Origin: an uncultured Brevinema sp.
Lineage (GTDB): Bacteria; Spirochaetota; Brevinematia; Brevinematales; Brevinemataceae
Assembly (NCBI GenBank): GCA_947040475.1
Contig: CAMRBT010000031.1
Coordinates: forward strand, 1-12,115
Direction: 5' to 3'
Length of the DNA stretch: 12,115 nt
The translations under genes and the position numbers were made by a program. Positions 1 to 6,707 of this stretch are shown piece after piece (the first letter of the stretch is position 1; the number at the start of each line of letters is the position of its first letter). The notes beneath the pieces are model-generated. The model did no database searches. It worked only from the letters and a program-made list of their open reading frames with translations, and was not told where the DNA came from.

Positions 1-125
1 CCGATCAATTAGGCTTTAGACTTCCTTATGAAATTTCTCGTACTATAGGAATTTCAGTTGGATTTATTAGTCTTATTGTAGCTCATCTATTAGTGAGTAA
101 AAAAGCTAAAACACAACAAGTATAA
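1..125 (+). CDS. C-terminal fragment of an unidentified membrane protein
   Basis: An open frame runs from the window edge (first full codon at position 3) to a TAA at 123-125 and gives 40 residues. The middle, ISVGFISLIVAHLL, is a hydrophobic stretch long enough for one membrane-spanning helix. It is followed by a short basic tail (VSKKAKTQQV), the usual look of the last helix and cytoplasmic tail of a multi-pass transporter. The preceding residues (DQLGFRLPYEISRTIG) are amphipathic. A strong hairpin terminator starts 25 nt after the stop, so this is probably the last gene of a plus-strand unit. The family cannot be identified from this fragment, and the start lies outside the window. Confidence 0.6.
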   Translation, partial: DQLGFRLPYEISRTIGISVGFISLIVAHLLVSKKAKTQQV

Positions 126-150
126 TCACTAGAAAGTAAACACTCAAAAG

Positions 151-185
151 AAAACACCACCCCTATAATGAGGTGGTGTTTTTAT
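151..185 (+). terminator. Intrinsic terminator after the partial membrane protein gene (possibly bidirectional)
   Basis: An 11-bp perfect stem (151-161 with 172-182, AAAACACCACC / GGTGGTGTTTT) encloses a 10-nt loop (CCTATAATGA) and runs into a T-tract. It lies 25 nt after the upstream stop codon. Read on the minus strand, the stem is followed by TTTTCTTTT, so it may also stop the minus-strand deoR-araD transcript arriving from the right. The hairpin, loop included, recurs almost unchanged at 12083-12115. Confidence 0.9.
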
Positions 186-288
186 TATCTATTAAAAATA
201 AAATTCACAATTTTTAGAAATTACCTTCTCTATTTTTAGAAAATTAGAAAAGTTGATTTTATTTTATTAGAATTTTTATTGTGTATGC

Positions 289-981
289 TTATTTTTGACC
301 ATAATAAGCATTTACTCCATGTTTTCGAAGATAGTGTTTGTCTAATATATATTGTGGAAGTTTTGCTTGAGGATTTAAGAATAGTGTGTTAATACCCATT
401 TGAGCAATGGCTTCAAGAACCATAGAATTTTCAACAGCCTTATCAACTGTCTCTCCCCATGTGAAAGGGCCATGTCCTGTTAATAAACAAGCTCCCATTT
501 CAAGAGGGTTTATTTTTTTTGTTTCAAATTCTGAAACAATCTTCATGCCTGTATAATGTTCATAAGCATCTGAAACTTCTTGTGGTGTCAATAAAGACAA
601 ACAAGGAACATCTCCATAAAAATAGTCTGCATGTGTTGTCCCTTGAATCACTAAATCTAATCCAGTTTGTGCCCAAGATGTTGCGTATAAAGAGTGTGTA
701 TGAACCACCCCTTTAATATTTTTCCAGTTTTTATATAGTGCTATATGTGTTGGTGTATCCGAAGACGGTTTATACCTACCTTCAACAACATTCCCTTCCA
801 GATCAACTATTACCATATCTTCAGCTTTCATAGTATCATAGGGAACACCGCTTGGTTTGATTACAAGGTAACCCGTTTTTTCGTCAAAAGCACTTGCATT
901 TCCCCATGTAAGAAGCACTAAATTTTCTCTTACAAGTTTTTGATTTGCTTTAAATACTTGATCTTTTAATTGTTCGAGCAT
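289..981 (-). CDS. araD: L-ribulose-5-phosphate 4-epimerase (AraD-type, class II aldolase family)
   Basis: This 230-residue cytoplasmic enzyme interconverts L-ribulose 5-phosphate and D-xylulose 5-phosphate, feeding pentoses into the pentose phosphate pathway. Its length matches the family (about 231 aa). Visible family motifs are WGNAS (26-30), the phosphate-binding SSD with Asp75 (73-75), the metal ligands His94 and His96 (GVVHTHS) and His170 (TGHG), the catalytic-type Asp119 (THADYF), and the C-terminal KHYLRKHG...AYYGQ with its conserved Tyr pair. These agree in order and spacing with the known E. coli AraD residues, and nothing appears to be missing. The start is supported by an AAGGA ribosome site 7 nt upstream. 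It lies 81 nt downstream of the deoR-type regulator on the same strand with no clear terminator between, so the two are probably co-transcribed. No araA or araB lies beside it; the ketose would instead come from the dehydrogenase and kinase of the divergent operon. UlaF/SgbE-like paralogues catalyse the same reaction and cannot be excluded. Confidence 0.88.
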   Translation of the reverse strand: MLEQLKDQVFKANQKLVRENLVLLTWGNASAFDEKTGYLVIKPSGVPYDTMKAEDMVIVDLEGNVVEGRYKPSSDTPTHIALYKNWKNIKGVVHTHSLYATSWAQTGLDLVIQGTTHADYFYGDVPCLSLLTPQEVSDAYEHYTGMKIVSEFETKKINPLEMGACLLTGHGPFTWGETVDKAVENSMVLEAIAQMGINTLFLNPQAKLPQYILDKHYLRKHGVNAYYGQK

Positions 982-1062
982 AATTTGTCCTTAATTTAAT
1001 AAATATTCTATTTTTTTATTCTTTCTCTGATAGAAAAATTCAATTTTAGAGCTACCTACATT

Positions 1063-1836
1063 TTAGGAATAAATTACTCTAATTCCTTTTTTTTCTAAAA
1101 AGATGAGCCATTCATCACTCGGTTTTTTATTTGTTATAATAACATCTATCTCAGAAAAATCAAAAAGATACGTAAGGATCTTTCTATCCCATTTTGAATG
1201 TTCAAACACAAGCCAAACTTCAATAGCATTTTCCGCCATTATTTGTTTTACTGAGTTAGTTTCGATACACGCATTAAAAATCCCTTCTTCCATACTAATT
1301 CCAGAGCACCCTAAAATAGCAATATCAGTATGATAATTCGACATTTCTTGATTTGTTGTATTACCAATAGTTACATGTTCCATATCCCACCATCCACCAC
1401 CAGTCAATATTGTCGAAATTTGTGGGTTCTTTCCAGTAATTAAGGCCATTTCAATAGAATGAGTGATACAAGTCATCCTATAAGGAAACAAATGTAAGAG
1501 TTTAGCAATTTCTAAATTTGTTGTCGACGCATCAAAAAAAGAAGAAAATTCTTTTTGTGGAAGATTTTTCACAAGAATTCTAGCAACCTCAGCCTTTTCT
1601 GCTTTGTTTTGATCTTTACGTAATTGAATATTCGATATACTATGTTTTTCTTCCAATCGTAAGATAATATTGCCATGGATTTTAGACAGTGGAACACCAC
1701 TGTCAATTAATGTGTTAATATCTGTATGGATAGTGTTGTAGCTTACATTAAACTTGTACGCAAGTTCTTTTACAGAATAAGAAGATTTTTCTTGGAATAA
1801 TTCTCTCAAAGAGTTTTGTCTCTCTAAATATGTCAT
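1063..1836 (-). CDS. DeoR-family transcriptional regulator
   Basis: A 257-residue cytoplasmic regulator. The N-terminus is a DeoR-type winged helix-turn-helix (about 19-47: SVKELAYKFNVSYNTIHTDINTL). The C-terminus is a DeoRC sugar-phosphate sensor domain with its hallmark segments FFDASTTN (100-107), LTGGGW (144-149), ILGCSGIS..EGIFNA (174-189) and EHSKWDRK (212-219). The start is placed at the second in-frame Met (1836). An AAGAGG ribosome site lies 7 nt before it, whereas the Met seven codons upstream lies inside a TATAAT -10 box. The recognition helix reads TIHTDI where the family usually has TIRRDL, so the normal Arg pair is absent. It probably controls its own araD unit and the divergent transporter/polyol operon, with a phosphorylated pathway sugar as effector (inference from family and position). 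Confidence 0.9.
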   Translation of the reverse strand: MTYLERQNSLRELFQEKSSYSVKELAYKFNVSYNTIHTDINTLIDSGVPLSKIHGNIILRLEEKHSISNIQLRKDQNKAEKAEVARILVKNLPQKEFSSFFDASTTNLEIAKLLHLFPYRMTCITHSIEMALITGKNPQISTILTGGGWWDMEHVTIGNTTNQEMSNYHTDIAILGCSGISMEEGIFNACIETNSVKQIMAENAIEVWLVFEHSKWDRKILTYLFDFSEIDVIITNKKPSDEWLIFLEKKGIRVIYS

Positions 1837-1855
1837 AAAATTACCTCTTATTAAC

Positions 1856-1883
1856 ATTATAACAAATAATTTTGAAAAGTCTA
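1856..1883 (-). promoter_or_regulatory. Candidate promoter for the deoR-araD unit
   Basis: On the minus strand there is TAGACT (1883-1878, 4/6 match to TTGACA), a 16-nt spacer and a perfect TATAAT (1861-1856). The expected start near 1849-1850 would give a leader of only about 13-14 nt, with the AAGAGG ribosome site almost at the 5' end. The -10 box overlaps the upstream in-frame ATG, which rules that ATG out as the start if this promoter is used. The region is very AT-rich, so a chance match is possible. Confidence 0.5.
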
Positions 1884-1910
1884 GTTATTTTTAGTTATAT
1901 TTTCATATTA

Positions 1911-1940
1911 TTTAATTTTATTTAATTTTATTTAGTTTTA
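1911..1940. repeat. Three tandem AT-only decamers, candidate operator array A
   Basis: Three consecutive 10-bp units read TTTAATTTTA, TTTAATTTTA and TTTAGTTTTA. The 10-bp period puts each unit on the same face of the helix, as expected for tandem direct-repeat operators bound by DeoR-family proteins. The array starts 28 bp upstream of the -35 box of the regulator gene. A second triplet of the same type begins exactly 100 bp further on at 2011. Low sequence complexity weakens the case for each array alone. Confidence 0.45.
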
Positions 1941-2010
1941 ATACTAATTATTTTACTTAATTATAGAGAGAAAAACACATTTATTTTGTTAAAATGTTTT
2001 TTTATATCGA

Positions 2011-2040
2011 TTTAACTTTGTTTAATTTTATTTTGTTTTA
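2011..2040. repeat. Three tandem AT-only decamers, candidate operator array B
   Basis: The units are TTTAACTTTG, TTTAATTTTA and TTTTGTTTTA; the central one is identical to the units of array A. The array ends 4 bp before the -35 box of candidate promoter P1 of the transporter operon (2045). Two matching arrays 100 bp apart between divergent promoters are consistent with co-operative binding or DNA looping by the adjacent DeoR-type protein (inference). Confidence 0.45.
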
Positions 2041-2044
2041 TCTA

Positions 2045-2072
2045 TTGTAATAAGAAAAAACTAAGATATAAT
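2045..2072 (+). promoter_or_regulatory. Candidate promoter P1 of the sugar transporter operon
   Basis: TTGTAA (2045-2050, 4/6 to the -35 consensus) is followed by a 16-nt spacer and a perfect TATAAT (2067-2072). Transcription from here would start near 2079 and give an untranslated leader of about 170 nt. That leader contains an unused GGGAGG at 2134-2139 and the inverted repeat at 2173-2190. A competing promoter, P2, lies closer to the gene. Confidence 0.4.
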
Positions 2073-2172
2073 AATAGTATCGACAAACTAAAAATCTATA
2101 ATTATAAAATTCTAATAGTATATATTAAAAATAAGGGAGGAAACAACAAATACTTTGAGTATTATTTTTTAC

Positions 2173-2190
2173 TGTGTCAGTACGTTCACA
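2173..2190. promoter_or_regulatory. 18-bp inverted repeat, candidate regulator site over the P2 -35 box
   Basis: The sequence TGTGtcaGTACgttCACA has symmetric outer TGTG/CACA arms around a GTAC centre. The right arm overlaps the -35 box of P2, and the centre is about 38-39 bp upstream of the predicted P2 start. The arms resemble a CRP-type site, but the spacing is 2 bp longer than the classical TGTG-N8-CACA. Either an activator at a class II position or a repressor is possible. Confidence 0.35.
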
Positions 2191-2213
2191 TAGTACTATA
2201 CAACCAATATTAT
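2185..2213 (+). promoter_or_regulatory. Candidate promoter P2 of the sugar transporter operon
   Basis: TTCACA (2185-2190, 5/6) is followed by an optimal 17-nt spacer and TATTAT (2208-2213, 5/6). The predicted start near 2220 gives a leader of about 28 nt holding the AAAGGAG ribosome site at 2235-2241. The same TATTAT -10 form occurs in the promoter of the lyase-reductase operon. A 6-bp hairpin (2217-2222 with 2228-2233) sits just before the ribosome site. Confidence 0.45.
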
Positions 2214-2247
2214 AAGAGATAATCAAGTTATCTTAAAGGAGAATATT

Positions 2248-3165
2248 ATGAAATATTTAAAAATGCTTTTGGTATTACTTTTTGCTGTATCAGCATGTTC
2301 AAGTAATACAACATCTAACACTCAAAAAGAGGACTTAGTGATTGGTATGTCATTTCAAGAAATGAAAAATCAATACTTTGTAGTCATGAATGAAGCTTTA
2401 ACAGAGTTAGGGATTTCTCTCGGAGCAACAATTTATACAGCTGATGCCTCCCATGATGTCGTTAAACAAATCGCAGATATAGAAGATCTTCTACAAAAAG
2501 GTGTAGATATCCTTATTATAAATCCAACAGATTCTGCTGGAGTTAAAGGTGCTATAGAACAAGCTTCTCGTCAAGGTGTTACTATTATAACTGTTGATGC
2601 TCAAGCTGAAGGACCTGTCAATGCTTTCGTTGGTTCTAAAAACTACGATGCTGGATTTTTAGCAGGAGATGCATTAGCAAAAGCAATAGGAGAATCTGGA
2701 AATGTTGCAATTTTAGATGGGATCCCTGTTGTTCCTATTTTAGAACGTGTGCGAGGATTTAAAGCTTCTATGGCTAAATATCCCAATATTAAAATTGTTA
2801 CAACTCAAAATGGAAAACAAGAACGCAATATAGCATTAAGTGTTACAGAAAATATCATTCAAGCTCAACCAAACCTTAAAGGTATCTTTAGTGTTAATGA
2901 TGAGGGTTCTTTAGGGGTATTAAGAGCTATTAATGCTTCTGGTAAAGATATTAAACTAACAAGTGTGGATGGAAATCCTGAAGCTGTTGACGCTATCTTA
3001 GAAGGTGGTGCTTTTATAGCTACTGCAGCTCAATATCCTCGTGATATGATTCGTATAGGTGTGGGTATTGGACTAGCTAAACATTGGGGTGCAAACATCC
3101 CTAAAGAAATACCAATAGATGTAAAGTTAATTGATAAAAATAATGGTGCTGAGTTTTCTTGGTAA
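2248..3165 (+). CDS. Sugar ABC transporter substrate-binding lipoprotein (RbsB-like)
   Basis: A 305-residue extracytoplasmic binding protein that captures the substrate for the ATPase and permease encoded next. The N-terminus is a lipoprotein signal: Lys2/Lys5, a hydrophobic core and the lipobox AVSAC with the modified Cys17, followed by a Ser/Thr/Asn-rich tether. The remainder is a periplasmic-binding-protein type I fold of the ribose/xylose class (Peripla_BP_4). Family marks include IGMSFQEMKNQYF (32-44), the hinge-type DILIINPTDSAGV (87-99), TIITVDA (112-118), ILDGIPVVP..ERVRGFKA, GIFSVNDEGSLGVLRAI, and TSVDGNPEAV..ILEGG near the C-terminus. An AGGAG ribosome site lies 6 nt before the ATG. 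It is the first gene of the operon. The ligand is probably a pentose or polyol judging from the downstream enzymes; the sequence does not fix it. Confidence 0.93.
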   Translation: MKYLKMLLVLLFAVSACSSNTTSNTQKEDLVIGMSFQEMKNQYFVVMNEALTELGISLGATIYTADASHDVVKQIADIEDLLQKGVDILIINPTDSAGVKGAIEQASRQGVTIITVDAQAEGPVNAFVGSKNYDAGFLAGDALAKAIGESGNVAILDGIPVVPILERVRGFKASMAKYPNIKIVTTQNGKQERNIALSVTENIIQAQPNLKGIFSVNDEGSLGVLRAINASGKDIKLTSVDGNPEAVDAILEGGAFIATAAQYPRDMIRIGVGIGLAKHWGANIPKEIPIDVKLIDKNNGAEFSW

Positions 3166-3196
3166 TTACTAAAATCAATTGTTAAATGAGGAAATT

Positions 3197-4684
3197 ATGG
3201 TACCAATTCTTGAAATGAATAATATAGAAAAACATTTTACAGGTGTTAAAGCCTTAAAAGATGTGAGTATGAAACTTCATAAAGGTGAAATTTTAGCAAT
3301 ATTGGGTGAAAATGGAGCAGGAAAATCTACATTAATGAAAGTGTTAACTGGAGTATATCAAGCTGATAATGGTACTGTTGTTGCCTTTGGAAATAAAGTT
3401 AATTTTCAAAATTACAAACAAGCCCAAAAAGTAGGAATTAGTATTATCTTTCAAGAATTAAGCCTTATTCCCCATCTAAATGTATGGGAAAATGTGTTTC
3501 TTGGAAATGAAATATTTAAATTCAATACAATTTTAGACACTAACGCTATGAAAAAAATAACCATAGAGTTGTTAGCTACCCTTGGAGTAGATCTTGATAT
3601 TAATGAGATCGTCCAAAATCTAAGTGTTGCCGAACAACAATTTGTAGAAATAGCAAAAGCCTTGTCTGTCAAAGTTAAAATTCTTATTTTGGATGAACCT
3701 ACCTCTACTTTAACACCTCAAGAAGTAAAATATTTATTTAAAGTGATGCGTCTCTTAAGAGATCAAGGCGTAGGAATGGTATTTATCAGTCATCATTTAG
3801 ATGAATTGTATGAAATAGCTGACAATGTAATGATTTTAAGAGATGGGATTACAATAGACCAACAACCTATTAAATCTCTTAATAAATCTCAACTTGTTGA
3901 AAAAGTAATAGGTAGGACTTTAGGACTAGATTTTCCAAAGAGAGAAGATATAGATAAGAATACTCCTATTGTTTTAGATGTTAAAAATCTACAGTTATCT
4001 AAGAGTACACCTAAAGTAAATTTTTCTCTAAGAAAAGGGGAAATTCTAGGGTTTTTCGGACTTGTTGGTTCTGGTCGTACGGAAATAGTACGCGCTATTA
4101 TAGGTGCAGATGCTTGTTACCATAAAGAAATTATCTTAAATGGTCAAGCTGTATCTATAAATAACCCTGCAGTTGCTTATCGATTAAAGATAGGACTACT
4201 TCCTGAAAATCGTAAAGAAGAGGGTGTTATCCTTCCTTTTAGTGTATCTGATAATATTTATCTTAATAACAAAGACGGATGTTTTATAAATTATCAATAT
4301 ATGCATAAAAATGCTACTGATAAAGTGAAATTACTTTCTATAAAAACTCCAGATGTAAATACCCCTGTAGTTAATCTTAGTGGTGGAAATCAGCAAAAAG
4401 TTATTATTGCTCGATGGCTCAGTACCGATTGTGATATTCTTATTTTTGATGAACCAACAAGAGGTATTGATGTAGGAGCAAAAGATGAAATATATAAAAT
4501 TATGGATGAACTAACAAAACAAGGAAAATCTATTATCTTAATTTCTTCAGAAATGGAAGAAATACTAGGTATTAGTGATCGTATCATTGTTTTAAAGCAA
4601 AATAAAATACAAGCAGAGTTACCTAAAAAAGTAACCGAAGCTGAAGTTATGGCATATGCTGTAGGAGGAATAAATGATAACTAA
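3197..4684 (+). CDS. Sugar ABC transporter ATP-binding protein, two nucleotide-binding domains (RbsA/XylG-like)
   Basis: A 495-residue fused double ATPase that powers uptake from the cytoplasmic face of the membrane. Domain 1 has a full Walker A (GENGAGKST, 37-45), a Q-loop (Gln86 in IIFQE), a variant signature LSVAEQQ (142-148) and Walker B ILILDEPTS (162-170). Domain 2 has the degenerate Walker A (GLVGSGRTE) usual in this family, a classical signature LSGGNQQK and Walker B ILIFDEPTRGIDVG. Such asymmetry is normal for RbsA/MglA/XylG. The start is placed at the ATG at 3197, preceded by GAGG 5 nt upstream. An in-frame TTG at 3179 would add six residues but has no ribosome site. The 3' end overlaps the permease gene by 11 bp, indicating coupled translation. 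Confidence 0.93.
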   Translation: MVPILEMNNIEKHFTGVKALKDVSMKLHKGEILAILGENGAGKSTLMKVLTGVYQADNGTVVAFGNKVNFQNYKQAQKVGISIIFQELSLIPHLNVWENVFLGNEIFKFNTILDTNAMKKITIELLATLGVDLDINEIVQNLSVAEQQFVEIAKALSVKVKILILDEPTSTLTPQEVKYLFKVMRLLRDQGVGMVFISHHLDELYEIADNVMILRDGITIDQQPIKSLNKSQLVEKVIGRTLGLDFPKREDIDKNTPIVLDVKNLQLSKSTPKVNFSLRKGEILGFFGLVGSGRTEIVRAIIGADACYHKEIILNGQAVSINNPAVAYRLKIGLLPENRKEEGVILPFSVSDNIYLNNKDGCFINYQYMHKNATDKVKLLSIKTPDVNTPVVNLSGGNQQKVIIARWLSTDCDILIFDEPTRGIDVGAKDEIYKIMDELTKQGKSIILISSEMEEILGISDRIIVLKQNKIQAELPKKVTEAEVMAYAVGGINDN

Positions 4685-5621
4685 AGCTCAATTTATAAAA
4701 CTTATAAATACCAAACCTTATATTTTAGCATTTTTAGGGCTGTTAACTATATTTATTATTATTTCTATAGCATCACCCAGATTTTTAGATATTAACAATT
4801 TATCTGCTATTTCTCGTCAGATTGCAATTAATGCTATCTTAGGAATAGGGATGACTTTTGTTATTCTTACTGGAGGAATAGATTTATCTGTAGGATCTGT
4901 TGCAGCGTTGACAGCTACTGTAATGGCGTTATTATTACAGGCTCAAATGCCTGATTTTGTAGTAATATTTGTAGGAGTTGGAGTTGGAGCTCTAATAGGA
5001 GCAATTAATGGATTTTTTGTTACAAAAGCCAATCTACCTCCTATTATTGTTACATTATCTATGATGGAAATTGCTCGAGGTATTGCTCTGCTTCTTACGG
5101 GAGGATATCCAATTTCAGGTTTAGAATCAGGTATTTTTAATCTTGCAGTAGGAATTTATCCAACTCTATTAGTGGTTTTTTTAGTAGCACTTAGTTGGTT
5201 TTTTCTAACCTATATGAAAGCAGGTCGCTATCTCTACGCTATAGGAAGTAATGAAGACGCTGTATCAATTTCAGGAATTAATACTTCTAAATATAAATGG
5301 AATGCCTATATCTTGAGTGGTTTAGTGGCTGGAATAGCTGGAATTATGCTATTAGCAAGAACACACAGTGGTCAGCCAAATGCTGCCGATGGTTTTGAAC
5401 TAGATGCGATAGCTGCTGTTGTTCTTGGAGGTGCGAGTATTAGTGGAGGATATGGACATATATTTGGAACACTAATAGGTGCAGGAACTTTAGGTTTGAT
5501 TAATAATGGATTAAATCTTCTAAACATAAATCCCTTTACTCAACAAGTTATCAAAGGTATGATTATCTTAGGAGCTGTTATAATAGGGATGAAAAAAAAT
5601 AAAGAAAGAGGTACTAAATAA
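4674..5621 (+). CDS. Sugar ABC transporter permease (RbsC-like)
   Basis: A 315-residue, highly hydrophobic inner-membrane protein of the BPD_transp_2 family, the usual length for RbsC/XylH-type permeases. The diagnostic segment is GMTFVILTGGIDLSVGSVAALTA at about 60-82. The cytoplasmic segment GRYLYAIGSNEDAVSISGIN, which contacts the ATPase in this family, follows near residues 190-210. The late segments AAVVLGGASISGGYG and GTLIGAGTLGLINNGLNLL are also typical. The ATG lies inside the end of the ATPase gene, with AGGAGG just upstream. The TAA overlaps the next start by one base (TAATG), so transporter and dehydrogenase are translationally linked. It presumably forms a dimeric channel for the same sugar or polyol. 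Confidence 0.93.
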   Translation: MITKAQFIKLINTKPYILAFLGLLTIFIIISIASPRFLDINNLSAISRQIAINAILGIGMTFVILTGGIDLSVGSVAALTATVMALLLQAQMPDFVVIFVGVGVGALIGAINGFFVTKANLPPIIVTLSMMEIARGIALLLTGGYPISGLESGIFNLAVGIYPTLLVVFLVALSWFFLTYMKAGRYLYAIGSNEDAVSISGINTSKYKWNAYILSGLVAGIAGIMLLARTHSGQPNAADGFELDAIAAVVLGGASISGGYGHIFGTLIGAGTLGLINNGLNLLNINPFTQQVIKGMIILGAVIIGMKKNKERGTK

Positions 5622-6694
5622 TGAGTCTACCAAAAACAATGAAAGCCGTAGTTAATTACGGGCCAAAAGATTTTAGATTTGAGGAAGTAGAATGCCCTCA
5701 ACCTGGGAAAAAAGAATTAGTTGTTAAAGTCGAAGCAACAGGAATATGTGGTTCTGATGTACACTGTTACCATGGAGCACCAATGTATTGGGGTGGAGAA
5801 AATCCTTGGGTTAAAGCTCCTGTTACTCCGGGTCATGAATTTGTTTGTCGTGTAGTAGCTTTAGGTGAAGGTGCTGAAGAACATTTTGGTGTATCTTTAG
5901 GCGATAGAGTTATTGCAGAACAAATTATCCCTTGTAATAAATGTCGTTTTTGTAAATCTGGTAAATATTGGATGTGTCAAAAACACGATATATTTGGTTT
6001 TCAAAAAAATGATAGTGAAGGTAGTTGGGCAGAATATATGCGTTACAACGAAAATGCTGTAGTCCATAAAGTTCCAGAAAATCTATCTGTAGCTGATGCT
6101 TGTTTTATTGAGCCTCTTGCTTGTGCTTTACACGTTGTTCAAAGAGCTCAAGTAGACTTTGCTGATATTGTTGTTGTTGCAGGTGCAGGTCCTTTAGGCC
6201 TTGCTATTATTCAAGGTATTAAATTAACTACTCCTAAAGAATTAATTGTCATTGATATGGATGACAAACGTCTTGAATTAGCTAAAAAATTAGGAGCAAC
6301 TAAAACTATCAATGGTAGCAAAGAAAATGCTGTTAAAATTGTTAAAGATTTAACAGAAGGTTATGGATGTGATATATACATAGAAGCAACTGGGCATCCT
6401 AGTGGAGTAACTCAAGGTTTAGAAATGATACGTCGTCTTGGTCGTTTTATCCAATTTAGTGTGCTTGGACAAGATGTCACCACTGATTTCTCTGAAATTG
6501 GAGATAGAAAAGAATTAGATCTTCTTGGATCTCATTTAGGACCTTATTGTTACCCTACAGCGATTAATTTATTAGAAAGAGGATTGATTACCGCTGAAGA
6601 TATTATTACCCACCAATTTAAATTAAGTGAATTTGATAAAGCGTTAGCAGTAGCGCAAGGTGGAGATAGTATTAAAGTGTTGTTAATACCATAA
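5621..6694 (+). CDS. Zinc-dependent medium-chain polyol dehydrogenase (erythritol/L-threitol- or sorbitol-dehydrogenase-like)
   Basis: A 357-residue cytoplasmic NAD(P)-dependent enzyme of the MDR superfamily, predicted to oxidise a sugar alcohol to a ketose. Catalytic zinc ligands are Cys43 (GICGSD), His72-Glu73 (PGHEF) and probably Glu164 (IEPLACAL). The structural zinc site is complete: Cys105, Cys108, Cys111 and Cys119. The Rossmann motif is GAGPLG (188-193), and Asp212 at the end of the next strand (IVIDMD) suggests NAD rather than NADP. From memory, the segments CYHGA..YWG, GDRVIAEQI.PC and GSHLGPYC.P closely resemble the erythritol/L-threitol dehydrogenase (EltD) of Mycolicibacterium smegmatis, more than classical sorbitol dehydrogenases; no alignment could be run. 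The paired kinase and AraD point to a pentitol, so a four- or five-carbon polyol is the best reading. A GAGG ribosome site lies before the ATG. Confidence 0.85.
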   Translation: MSLPKTMKAVVNYGPKDFRFEEVECPQPGKKELVVKVEATGICGSDVHCYHGAPMYWGGENPWVKAPVTPGHEFVCRVVALGEGAEEHFGVSLGDRVIAEQIIPCNKCRFCKSGKYWMCQKHDIFGFQKNDSEGSWAEYMRYNENAVVHKVPENLSVADACFIEPLACALHVVQRAQVDFADIVVVAGAGPLGLAIIQGIKLTTPKELIVIDMDDKRLELAKKLGATKTINGSKENAVKIVKDLTEGYGCDIYIEATGHPSGVTQGLEMIRRLGRFIQFSVLGQDVTTDFSEIGDRKELDLLGSHLGPYCYPTAINLLERGLITAEDIITHQFKLSEFDKALAVAQGGDSIKVLLIP

Positions 6695-6707
6695 AATTGG
6701 AGTTTAT

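Noticed and set aside
1880..2045. CRISPR array suggested by the regular T-rich repeats
   Set aside because: The units are 10 bp, tandem and without spacers, so they fit an operator-type repeat or low-complexity DNA, not CRISPR.
2134..2193. Leader peptide after the GGGAGG at 2134-2139 in the transporter operon leader
   Set aside because: The only start in range is a TTG at 2155, 15 nt after the ribosome-like site, giving 12 residues with no recognisable control feature.
3179..3196. TTG start giving a 501-residue ATPase
   Set aside because: There is no ribosome site before the TTG, while the ATG at 3197 has GAGG 5 nt upstream and gives the usual N-terminus of the family.
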